This document shows positions 1 through 9,613 of a stretch of 64,000 bases of DNA, one piece after another. The notes below the pieces were generated by a model that worked only from the letters and a program-made list of their open reading frames with translations, was not told where the DNA came from and made no database searches. This stretch comes from Malania oleifera (lineage: Eukaryota > Streptophyta > Magnoliopsida > Santalales > Ximeniaceae). A program made the translations under genes and the position numbers. The first letter of the stretch is position 1, and every line of letters starts with the position of its first letter. The stretch spans positions 33,378,231 through 33,442,230 of the forward strand of contig NC_080420.1 in assembly GCF_029873635.1 (NCBI RefSeq), given 5' to 3'.

Positions 1-397
1 ATTGGTATTGTACTTTACAGATTCAGTGATACATGACTATATAGTGATAGATTTTCACAGTATTATAACTCATTTGCCACACACTAGTAAAAACATATTT
101 CGTCTTACTGAGCGTTTGCTCATCCCAATTAATTTAACATTTTTCAGGTGATCCAGATAGGCGTGCAAACCAGGCTCGCAGATAGAGGGGGCCACAGTTA
201 TGCCCTATCAGTAGAGAGTGAGTATATTTTTGGGAGTATTTTTGTATAGCCCTCACCAGTTGAGGATATTGGTAAACAATCATATATGTATATTTTGGGA
301 AACCTGTTAGCACTTTGGTATTGTATATAATTATATATGGTTATGTTTATTTGATTTCTACTTCTTGCTGCTTAGGTTGTTGGATGGGTTTAATCCA
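1..397 (+). repeat. Right part of a Ty3/gypsy LTR cut by the window edge
   Basis: This stretch has no usable reading frame. It carries a sequence block typical of Tekay/Del-type LTR tails (CTTACTGAGCGTTTGCTCA near 110, then TTTTTCAGGTGATCCAG near 143) and ends in CA three bases before a primer-binding site. Related blocks occur in the LTRs at 57269-63451. The left end lies outside the window, so its length and target duplication are unknown. It abuts the broken 3' end of the copia remnant at about 440-466. Confidence 0.55.
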
Positions 398-400
398 GTA

Positions 401-412
401 TGGTATCAGAGC
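401..412 (+). other. Primer-binding site, initiator tRNA-Met type
   Basis: TGGTATCAGAGC matches the 3' end complement of plant initiator tRNA-Met, the usual minus-strand primer of copia and many gypsy elements. It lies directly after the LTR end at 397. The internal region that should follow is lost within about 50 bases. Confidence 0.7.
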
Positions 413-442
413 ATTTTAAATATTATAGTGGAAAAAAAAAAC

Positions 443-1278
443 TCATTTAAATAGCAGGTTGTTACAATTTTGTTGTGACATATCAGGTGCAGACAACTGG
501 GATTCAATTCCCTCCTTTGATAAGTAATCAATAAATTCTCCTAAGACGTACTCGCCACCATGATCAGATCGTAGTATCTTAATACATTTACCCTGACACT
601 TCTCCGTTTCTGCCTTAAATACGTTGAATTTATCAAAGCATTCTGACTTACGTCGCATCAAATAAATATACCCATACCTTGAGTAATCATCAATGAAACT
701 AACAAAATACTCAAAGCCACCTCTAACTTGAATATTCATGGGACCACACAAATAAGAGTGAACCAATTCTAATGCCTCTTTTGCTCTATAGCCCTTGGCC
801 GAAAAGGGCCACTTGGTCATCTTACCTTCTAAGCAGGATTCACAAACTAGTAGTGCCTCCACTTCTAATGAACCTAATGGTCATTCTAAATCAGTCTTGA
901 AATCCGTCTCAGATTAATATGACCTAGGCGTAAGTGCCAAAGATAAGTTTGGTTCAATTCAAAAGGTTTCTTTCTCTGACATGGTAGTTTATCAGTGTTA
1001 TTCAATTCATTTAGTTGCACTGTAGAAGAAACATGATTAATAATATAAAGACCATCCACCAATGTACCAGAATAGATAAAACGTTTATTTAACTTAATAA
1101 CAATTGAGTTATTAAAATAAACGAAATATCCATGATCAACCAACTTGGAAATTGAGATCAAATTCCTTCTAATGGAAGGTGCATAAACAGAGTCTGTCAA
1201 TATTAAAATCCTATCTCTACCAAAAGAAATGTGAATATATTCTACTGCAACTACTGACACTCTCGTGCCATCTCCCAA
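443..1278 (-). pseudogene. Copia GAG-pre-integrase and integrase core remnant
   Basis: Two frames, 886-1278 and 443-862, give a GAG-pre-integrase motif (LWHLRLGHINLRRI) and an integrase zinc-finger/core (CESCLEGKM, FIDDYSRYGY, LRSDHGGEY). Integrase joins the cDNA to host DNA using a D-D-E triad. The first Asp, normally in an HSDLCGP-like motif, reads Tyr here (HSYLCGP, 752-754). The second Asp (RSDHGGEY) is present. The frame ends just after SQQN, before the catalytic Glu. Stops separate the two frames. Confidence 0.85.
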
Positions 1279-1559
1279 AAATATGTAAATCTCTCCATCA
1301 CTTAGCTGGCGAGTTTGCTAGAAGCCCTGCAAAGAATTGCAAATATGATTAGTGGCTCTTGTATCTACACATCAGGTACTGGTAGATATCACCGCTAAAC
1401 ATGTTTCAACTACTAGTGAATGAGATATACCTTTGTTGTTCTATTTGGCGAGATAAACTGGACATTGTGATTTCCAATGCCCTGGCTGCTTGTAGTGAAA
1501 ACACTTGCCCTTAGGCTTTTTCACTCCATCCTGCAGCCCACGTACTACTGGAGGAGCTC
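1279..1559 (-). pseudogene. Copia zinc knuckle and protease remnant
   Basis: The minus strand encodes a damaged CCHC zinc knuckle, CFHYKQPGHWKSQC, at about 1463-1513, in which the second Cys is Tyr. An aspartic-protease-like DTRAT follows near 1351-1366, where active enzymes have D-(S/T)-G-A. In-frame stops lie between them. The piece continues the gag frame seen on the far side of the inserted LTR at 3582. Confidence 0.7.
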
Positions 1560-3581
1560 TGTTGGAATTGGCGTATTCTCAAGAGGGGGGGGGGGTGAAT
1601 TGGAAATTTAAAGCTTTTCCTAGGTTAAGTTCAAATTCACAAGCAGTAATGTACAACCTAGGGTCTTTCTATGCAATTCCAAAACCCAATAATATAAAAA
1701 GCATGTATGTAATATAATTAAGATAATAAATATACAGATAGACATGTAATAAAATTTATGTGTAGAAATTTAAATAGATATGTAAGAGAGAGAGAGAGTC
1801 AACACAAGATATGTTATCGAGGTTTGGCTAATACTGCCTCTTCCTAGCCTCAAGCTAACAAACAAGAGGATTCCACTAAGTGCTCGCTTATGGGTGGAGC
1901 AAAACCGATTGCAATTTCCTCTCCTTACTAGGCGAGGAGTACCCCAGGTCAAATTTACAAGGTTGACTCCAACCTTTATAATAGCACCTTAGAAAGGCAC
2001 ACTTGGTTTCTTAACTGGGTCTAAACCATCCGGTGCACGTTTCGGGCCCTTGCAATCCTCCTCCGACCAAACATCAGGAATACAATAGATAATCAAATAT
2101 TTGTGTACAAATAAGGTGCTTCTATACTAAGTAGATATGTACACCGATAAGAACAATACACTCACCAACGATGTGAAGATAAGCTCAATATGAGTATGGG
2201 AATTTCTCAACAATATTATACAATCTTTGAGAGAGATTTATATGATAAGCACTTCAAAGATTTAAATCAAAGTAAAATTTTCTCCATAAATATATTTCAA
2301 TAAAAGTAGGAGAACCTAGGGTTTTGCTTTCAAGGAATTTTTTCAAGATAAAGATATCAATAAAAGCTCAAATACAAGAAGACTAATTCAAGCACAAATT
2401 ATATGAAAGTAAAATATGTGCTTAAGTATTTCAAGAAGAATCAATAAAAAAATTTTCAAACAAAATATTTATCAAGAAAATGTGTAGAGAAACTTTAGAT
2501 TTACTCTCCAAGAATGATTTGCAAAATAAGATGTAAAATGAGAGTAAATGTAAAAATAAATTTTATGCCCAAGGAAATAATCCTCCAACAATCTTCAAAT
2601 GCAATAGATTTGCAAGTGAAGAAAGTGAGTAAAATCAATGCTTTCTTTCAACAAGAATTTTTCTAAAGATTTGTCAAGAGAAAAATGAAAAGAGAGTAAA
2701 GAATATGAATAAAATACAAAAATATTTTGGGAGGATTTTTCTCTTTTATCTCATCATTAAAATGAGTAATGAGGGGGTATATATAGACCTTGAGAAAAAT
2801 ATGACCGTTGGGGACAAATTAAGAATTTCTAAAATTGTTTAATTAAAATTTAACACGATTTAGCGCAGTAAAAATTTTTGAACCCGAGAGGTTCGGTCGT
2901 TTGGTGCCTAGGGTCGGTGGCCCGAACACACACAAAGATATAAAATTACTTTTCGGGTTCAGTTGACCATGGGCAATGACCGGTTGGATGAGTCAGGCGA
3001 TTTCCCGAGCCTTCGTAGGTTCGGTCACCCGGTGAACGGTTCAATCTTCTAGTTCTTGACATTCGGTTGCACGAGGTGTTTTTAAACACTCACGGTTTGG
3101 TCGACTGAGGCATGGTAAAAAGTTGAATCCAGGCAAACCCAACATCAATCGATTGAGGACACAATGGCGGTCAGTCGATTGAGGACAATGAAATCTACAA
3201 TTTTGCCCTAAATTTGACCAAAAACCCAACGTCAATCGACCGAAGGTCAATTGAAGTATGCCCTAAGGTCTTTTGATTTTCCTACGGTCCGTCTACGGTC
3301 ATTTTGAGCTTACATTCACATCATGCATACAATGCATTATTCAAAACCAAAACTTAAGTACTAAATGCATTTACAACAATAAAAATAAAACGTATTCTTC
3401 TTCTTTTGCTCTTGTGGATGGAAAATGCCGATGATGTAAGCTTTAAGTTTCGTCCAGGCTTCCATTCCTCCTGTATCTTATATCCGTGATATCATGTAAA
3501 CTTATTCACACACTAATTGCACACATAAGATATTGGTGCTTTGTCTACATTAAAATAAAGATCGAACTCAAAAAACCAACA
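1560..3581 (-). mobile_element. Solo LTR A (SIRE-like copia family), inserted in copia gag
   Basis: The 2022-bp unit begins TGTTGG and ends CCAACA and is flanked by a perfect 5-bp duplication, AGCTC (1555-1559 and 3582-3586). It has no coding capacity. The same unit occurs as copies B, C, D and E in this window. The TATA box (TATATATA, 2778-2785) with an MSA-like motif beside it lies on the minus strand, so the sense strand starts at 3581 with TGTTGG. Short palindromes based on GTCGAC or CAATCGATTG lie at about 2885-3260, upstream of the TATA box. SIRE-type membership is inferred from copy E, which has a copia-like polypurine tract next to it. Confidence 0.85.
2778..2812 (-). promoter_or_regulatory. 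LTR A promoter: TATA box and MSA-like motif
   Basis: On the minus strand CCCAACGGTCA (2812-2802) fits the MSA consensus YCYAACGGYYA. It lies 16 bp upstream of TATATATA (2785-2778). The same pair with the same spacing is in LTRs B and E. In plants MSA sites are bound by three-repeat MYB (MYB3R) proteins and drive G2/M expression; whether this site works is inference. Confidence 0.55.
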
Positions 3582-4267
3582 AGCTCCATGTGGTTTCCAA
3601 ACCTTTTTCTGCTTCTTTCAGCCTTTTGGCCTAGAAGAAGAACCTTTCTCAGTCACAAGAGCAATAGTTGGCTTCCTGATGAGGCCCTTAGCTGCTTAAA
3701 GCTCTTTAAGAAGTTCTGCCAATGAGTAAGAGAGGTTATTCATATTGTAGTTCAGGAAAAACTGCTTGAAAGAGTCAGGTAGTGACTGGAGAACGATATC
3801 GACCTGGGTTTCCCCATCGATTTCAGCTCCAAGGATCTCTAGCTTATTGAGAAGATCAAACATCTTTAGAACATGATCCCTTACTGGGGTCCCTTTTGCC
3901 ATAGCAGTATTCGTAAGTTTCTTCATAGCAGTCTGACTAGTAGCACGATTTTGATTACCAAACATATCTTTGAGGTTCTGCATTATATCAAGGCAAAAGG
4001 CATAGACTGATGCTGATGTTGCAAAACATTCGACAAAGATGCCAAAATGTAACACCACACCATCTCATCAGCCTTAATCCACTTCTGGTAAGCTTAGGTT
4101 TCCTCACTGGTTGCCCCTTCACTGGGTTTTTGTGGACATACCTCTACAAGTACATACTTGTACTCCTTTGCAGTCAGTACAATATCCAAGTTCCTTTTCT
4201 AGTCAATATAATTAAGTCCAACCAATTTGTTTTCTTTGAGAATAATAGCCAGGGGATTGAAAGCCAT
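3582..4267 (-). pseudogene. Copia gag, N-terminal and central part
   Basis: Reading on the minus strand from an ATG at 4267, the product has the UBN2-type Gag fold seen in copia elements (KLVGLNYID, LTAKEYKYVL, then MQNLKDMFGNQNR and VLQSLPDSFKQFF). Two in-frame stops (4199-4201 and 4094-4096) and a frameshift near 3990 break it. Gag normally forms the particle that packages element RNA. The reading continues after solo LTR A with the zinc knuckle at 1559. Confidence 0.8.
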
Positions 4268-5480
4268 TGTAATCATGAGAATCATATATTATAACAAAAA
4301 AACTTTTAATTCAATTAAAAGAATATGGTTCCCTCTACCAATATTTTCTTTTAAAGAATCTGTCAGCAACCTAGCACACCGTGAGTAGTATACCTCGATG
4401 GTAGGTCGTCTTCTATTCAACATTTGTGCAAATAGGTGAGGACCTATTTATTTTACTATCCAGGCAAGTAAATATGGCAAGTTAAATTAAACTGCTGACT
4501 TAACTTTGGTCATATAAACAATAGCAGTGACTCAGATGGTGAGGATACTATTATTCATAGTTAAGTGTATTCCATGACATAATACTAGACCTATTGTACC
4601 GTAGTGAATCCCCAGATGGAGAGGTGACCCAATACTAACAATTACTAGAGTTTACACTTGGTAAGTCTGTAATTAATTCCATCCGATGGGGAGGAAGATA
4701 CTAATATCATCACATAAAATTAATTACTTCGCCTATAAACTAGTGATGGAGATCATGAGATTTATATGTAATAAATTCCCTCACCCACTTAGTTATTTGA
4801 TTCATAAGGGATACAAATATGTGTTTAATATTCCAATATTGGTAACTAAAATACACGCAACAAATAAAATTCCAAATTCCCTTAATTATTTTTTTTTATA
4901 AAAAAAATTGTATTATAACTTGGAAATTAATTTTATTCTCTAGTTGCATATGCATAAACCAACATTGAAATTTTAAATTTTACATGCTAATGACATAACA
5001 CAAGAACAACAAATATGCTAAGAAAACATATATAAACAAGAAATATGATATAATAAATATTGCGGCTATTATGGTCAAGCATCTTGCATCATAACACCGT
5101 AAATCCTTGTTTGCCATCACTGTTCTAGGGTATTTCCTATTTTTCGTCACTGCTATGCGCTGCTACGGACCATCTGATCATCATTTCGTAAATAGGGTTT
5201 CACCCAGTTTTCGACCACTATTCACACGCCATAACTGTGCCTCCTTCTCGGATGAAGTTGTATCAAATTAAAGAATCCTATGCCTCCATAACTGGAGTTC
5301 ATATGCTACAAATCTTGTAATAAACAATTGCAATCACAAAACATACATTCGTGTGACCATAATTGCAGGACAGAATGCTGCAAAATAGAGGTTAGTGCAT
5401 ACACTCGTTCTACCCTAAGCATGCATTGGTTCAATTTTCGAAGAACATAGTATTATTATCCATATACAAAATCAACCGAG
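4268..5480 (-). other. Untranslated leader of the copia element
   Basis: Between the primer-binding site and the gag start lie 1.2 kb of AT-rich DNA with many stops and no conserved reading frame. Such long leaders are known in some copia lineages. I see no separate gene or inserted element in it. Confidence 0.45.
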
Positions 5481-5494
5481 GCTCTAATACCAAT
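5481..5494 (-). other. Copia primer-binding site
   Basis: On the minus strand AATTGGTATTAGAGC directly follows the LTR end CTTCA. It is one transition away from the usual TGGTATCAGAGC complement of initiator tRNA-Met. Confidence 0.75.
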
Positions 5495-6775
5495 TGAAGG
5501 GACTTGCGGAATAGCCCCAAGATCCGGCTATAGTGCATACAGATAACAAAAAAAATTAATCTGATCATGCAAACCCTAATTACAAGATTAGGATTATACC
5601 TACAAGATCTGTTTGTTTGATCCCGAATCTGTAAGTACGAAAACAAGCTCTTGAAGATGACCAGGAATCTTATACTGTATTCCTTGAACATGCATTGCTC
5701 CTAAGAGAGTGGGCTCGTAGGCGGCTGCAAGGGTTTTCTTCTCTTATGAAAACGTTTACCTCTGTGAGAGTTTGCTCCTCTTACCCTAACTTCTGAATGG
5801 AGCGCGTGTATATAGGCTACAGCAGGGACCTCTGGGAAAATATGATTAGGGCTTCCCATGTAATTAAGAATTCCTAATCCGACCCGAATTCATCCTTAAT
5901 TACGTTAATTATAATTCAAACCACTAAAGAATTATAATTGCACTTCATATCATATTTGAAATTAAATTTTGAGCTCTTATTATTAAATGCTTATTTATTT
6001 CCCCATGTAAAGATTACAGATACTCATCTATTAAATTAAATTACTGACAATTTAATTAATTGACATATTAATTCCTTAAGACCTTCCACTTAACTTATTC
6101 GATGCGTCGGATTCAAAATCCACTTGTAGGGTTTGACACAATCAAAACTTATAAGTTTCCTCAAAGGGGTATCATTAATCCTGATACTAGGATGTGGATT
6201 CCATTAATAATTAATGTTCACCATACACATAATGTCATCACCCAACTCACTGAGTTTTTTGACCAATAAAGAATCTCACTGTTCTATGAATCAAAGTAAT
6301 AAATACTATGCACGTGTCCAATAATCATATCAGGATTAAGAGCATAAACACTTATAATAATCGTGAGGTATTAATTGTTTTATATAGTCAGTATAAAAAC
6401 AATTACCCCAAGACGATCCTGTTCAACAGACACAAAAGCACAAGGAGTTGGAATTGTACCATTCCCAATAGTTAATACAGACCTATTAAAACCTTGTGCT
6501 ACAGCCCTACCAATGGTGTGTCCAATTTTATTTAAGACTGTGAACAATAAAGTTATATTCTATAAGAACTGATGATCTAATCTTCTGTGTATAAGTCGTA
6601 CTCTACACACTAGATCACCTACTATATAAAATAAAATACACACATGCAAAATCATGAAATAAATAATGTTAGGCAAACATTGCTCACAAAGATTATCATT
6701 AAAATGGAATAGAAGTTATTAATAAATACTAAAACCGATTACATAACGCATGTCTTTCAGTATAAATCCCTAACA
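5495..6775 (-). repeat. 5' LTR of the left copia element
   Basis: The 1281-bp unit reads TGTTAGGGATTTATAC at its minus-strand start (6775) and ends CA next to the primer-binding site. No partner LTR is in the window because the 3' half of the element is missing, so no target duplication can be checked. It has no coding content. Confidence 0.75.
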
Positions 6776-6830
6776 TTGGGAATGTTTATTTGTTGTTCCC
6801 TAATATGTATATGTAATTAGAAAAAACTGT

Positions 6831-7109
6831 TTGCATAGTATGAATGTATGCAATTGTGTATGAAAGTTGTGAAAATACTGTGATCAATTATTGATGAAAA
6901 TGGTTTTCTTTGAACAGGTGCAAACATGGATGAGTATAGTCGATTTTAAGAGGAGACTTTGTTGACAATTTTACACAAGTTTGTTGTAGTATGAATGTAT
7001 ACAACTGTGCATGAAAGTTGTGAAAACATTGTGATCGATTGCCGATGAAAATGGTTTTCTTTGAATAGGTGGAAACATGGACGGGTATACACGATTTTAA
7101 GAGGAGAAT
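6831..7109 (+). repeat. 150-bp tandem repeat, units 1 and 2
   Basis: Two units start near 6831 and 6981. They share TATGAATGTAT, TGTGATCGATT-like, GATGAAAATGG, TTTTCTTTGAA and GATTTTAAGAGGAGA blocks. The third unit lies at 9230-9375 and was separated when the gypsy solo LTR entered at 7110. I recognise no gene in them. Confidence 0.8.
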
Positions 7110-8147
7110 TGTAACGACTTGCTTAATTTCCATATTTAGTTTTTTTTCTTTTAAATAATAAAATACAATATCAACATATCAAATCCAGTAGGTCATAATC
7201 AACCTGAACCCGTGGGTACCAGAGACATACCAGAAACACAATATGGAAGCCTAAGCAGCAGGAAACATAAAATCATAAACATAACACGATTCATTTCAGT
7301 ACCGGAGTTACTACATCCATTGTGTTCATATATACATCCCAAAAAGAATTCTAGAGCCACCTCTCACCAAAGCCATCTGGCCCTAACAAAATACTTACTC
7401 TTCAAAAAGGGCAAGTCAGCTGAATCTATCCCAACAGAGCTTTATCCGCTCTACTATCAGGGGCTCCTGAAAATTTCATGTAATTCAGGGTGAGACACTT
7501 CTTAGTAAGGGAAATAAACTAATACTAGTATGTAGTAACATGAGTATTTTTGTGTTGTATATATAATCATATACATAAAAATAACCAGTAAAACTATATG
7601 TATCATTTCTAGGAAAAACATGTATAATCATAGCATAGCAGAACATGCTGGATTCCTACAAGCATAATTCTTCTTATATCATAGTAATAATACGAAAATA
7701 ACCCTGGTAGGTTAGCTGGCTGTTGTCATGTATTACCCCCACATGACTGGGTTGTGTGGCCCGAAGGCGGGACCTGACAATGGTTAGCCAACCAGTGCCA
7801 AGTCAAAAGTACAATTTGTAAATTTGATGGGTCAGCCAGATCGGGTCCGTACACCAGGGGAGCTCACACTTCTTAAAACCACATCGACTATCCATCCTCA
7901 TGCTACTCTGTACAGTAACGTTAATACAATATTGTGATGATCACAAACACATAGCATCGGTACCATGCAAGTTCTAACCTAAACCAAGCCAATTAGGTTC
8001 TGATAACATATAGCATATAATCAAACTGTGATATATGGATTTTTCATACAATTAATTGCCAAATCAATACCATCACATCAATTTGCGTATTTATATACAT
8101 CATGAAAATCATTGGCCAGTACACCGACATTTCATATTTTAACATAG

Positions 8148-8365
8148 CTCAGCCCGTACGCCGGCAAATCATATCTGTAGCACTGTACATACATCGGCAA
8201 ACATATTCATAGCTCGGCCCGTACGCCGGCAAAACATATCCATAGCATGGCTCGTATGTCGGCAAATCATATCTATAGCACGGCTTGTACGCCGATAAAT
8301 CATATCCATAGCATGACCCGTGCACTGGCAAATCATGTAAAAATTCTCGACCCGTACGCTGGTTT
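8148..8365 (-). repeat. 33-bp tandem repeat inside the gypsy solo LTR
   Basis: About six or seven units at a 33-bp period share CCCGTACGCCGGCAAA followed by CATATCCATAGCA. The open frames across it are repetitive by-products of a period divisible by three, not genes. Confidence 0.8.
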
Positions 8366-8504
8366 TATTGTAAAAATCCACATCATTATCATATTCCCAG
8401 AAAAATAGCATTTTATCATAAATTCTACTCATGCCACACAAAATGGGTTTTTCATAAATTCAGAATATCTCATCAGTTTCAGCAGTATTTTCCAACATAA
8501 TGCA

Positions 8505-8508
<4 letters not shown>

Positions 8509-8541
<33 letters not shown>
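8509..8541. repeat. (TA)n microsatellite
   Basis: An uninterrupted TA run of about 32 bases inside the gypsy solo LTR. Confidence 0.95.
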
Positions 8542-8545
<4 letters not shown>

Positions 8546-9229
8546 TATACTTATTTTTCATAAAACATCTAGCTTAGTTTATCCCCTTACCTGATTCTTG
8601 AAAAACCCTTAAGATAAACAGTCCTGCGCTCGCAGGATTCCCTATTTAACACCCTGAAAATGATATTTCCCAGAACTAAATTTCAGTATTTCTACGCGTA
8701 CTATGCTTTCTACAACTGTCAAAAAGTCAAATACCAAGTAGAAAGCCTTATCTTGAATTTGGGATGAATTCCGAACTAACCCCACCAACGATCTACTCCG
8801 GCAAATATGCAGAGAACTTCCCCAGGAGTGTTGTGGTGGCTTTAGATCATCGAATCGACAGAAGATCGACCCAAAATCTTAGAGAGAAGTAAGGAGAACC
8901 GAAGGGAGGGAGAAAGAGAAATTCTGTAGCAAAAATCAGCCAAGAAATGGCGTTTAGGACTACTTATACACTAACCTGCGTCAACGAGCCACGTCACCTC
9001 GTCGACTAGGTCATGAAGACAACTCATCGATGAACTCTCTCCTCATTGACGAAATTCAAAGTCAGCCAAAACCCCCTTTCGGTATTTTCTCGTTGACGAA
9101 GAGCACCCTCGTCAACGAGCCTAATATGGCGCATCGTCGACGAAGACCTGCTATGCCCCCTTTTTATTTTCTTTTCTCCCTCTTTTATTATTATTTAATT
9201 ACCATTATTCTTCGGGTCATTACAAGAAT

Positions 9230-9375
9230 CTACCGAATTTTCTTCACATGTTCGATGTAGTGTGAATGTATATAGATGTGTATGAAAGTAAAATATTATG
9301 ATCGATTGCCGATGAAAATACTCTTCTTTGAACTAGTGGAAGCATGGACGATTTTAAGAGGAGACTCTGCCAAAT
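9230..9375 (+). repeat. 150-bp tandem repeat, unit 3
   Basis: Matches units 1 and 2 (GATCGATTGCCGATGAAAAT, then GATTTTAAGAGGAGACT). Removing 7110-9229 rejoins unit 2 with unit 3 at the normal spacing, which confirms the insertion boundaries. Confidence 0.8.
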
Positions 9376-9463
9376 TTTTTATATTTTTCTAATTACTCTG
9401 TTGTCCTTGGGTGGCATCACCTTTATGCCTTTTCTCCCTGTTTAATAAATTTTCCCTTTGCTG

Positions 9464-9536
<73 letters not shown>
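9464..9536. repeat. (TAA)n microsatellite
   Basis: About 24 uninterrupted TAA units. The opposite strand reads as a poly-Tyr frame, which is not a gene. Confidence 0.97.
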
Positions 9537-9613
9537 GGGAGTACGATGGTTGTTTGGTAAGGGTGTGAATACAATCTCAATTTTAAGCATAAGAGTGAAG
9601 TGCTAGAAGCAAA

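Larger units (their letters stand above)
443..6775 (-). mobile_element. Decayed Ty1/copia retrotransposon, 3' part missing
   Basis: Read on the minus strand the parts come in copia order: 5' LTR (5495-6775), primer-binding site (5481-5494), leader, gag (4267-3582), zinc knuckle and protease remnant (1559-1279), GAG-pre-integrase and integrase (1278-443). Reverse transcriptase, RNase H and the 3' LTR are missing, since the element stops in the integrase near 443-466 against a gypsy LTR. A 2-kb solo LTR (1560-3581) is inserted between gag and the zinc knuckle with a perfect 5-bp duplication. Stops, frameshifts and lost catalytic residues show it cannot be active. Confidence 0.85.
7110..9224 (-). 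mobile_element. Solo LTR of a Tekay-like Ty3/gypsy element
   Basis: The 2115-bp unit starts TGTAACGACTT and ends GGGTCATTACA, with a perfect AGAAT duplication (7105-7109 and 9225-9229). Read on the minus strand it starts TGTAATGACCCG, as many Tekay/Del LTRs do. No internal sequence remains, so it is a solo LTR left by LTR-LTR recombination. It holds a 33-bp tandem array, a (TA)n tract, a TATA-like site (TATAAG on the minus strand near 8963-8968) and a cluster of CGTCGACG-type palindromes (8975-9150) just upstream of that site. Confidence 0.85.

Noticed and set aside
8149-8441. Repetitive frames with an 11-residue period
   Set aside because: Product of the 33-bp tandem repeat in a solo LTR, not a repeat protein gene.
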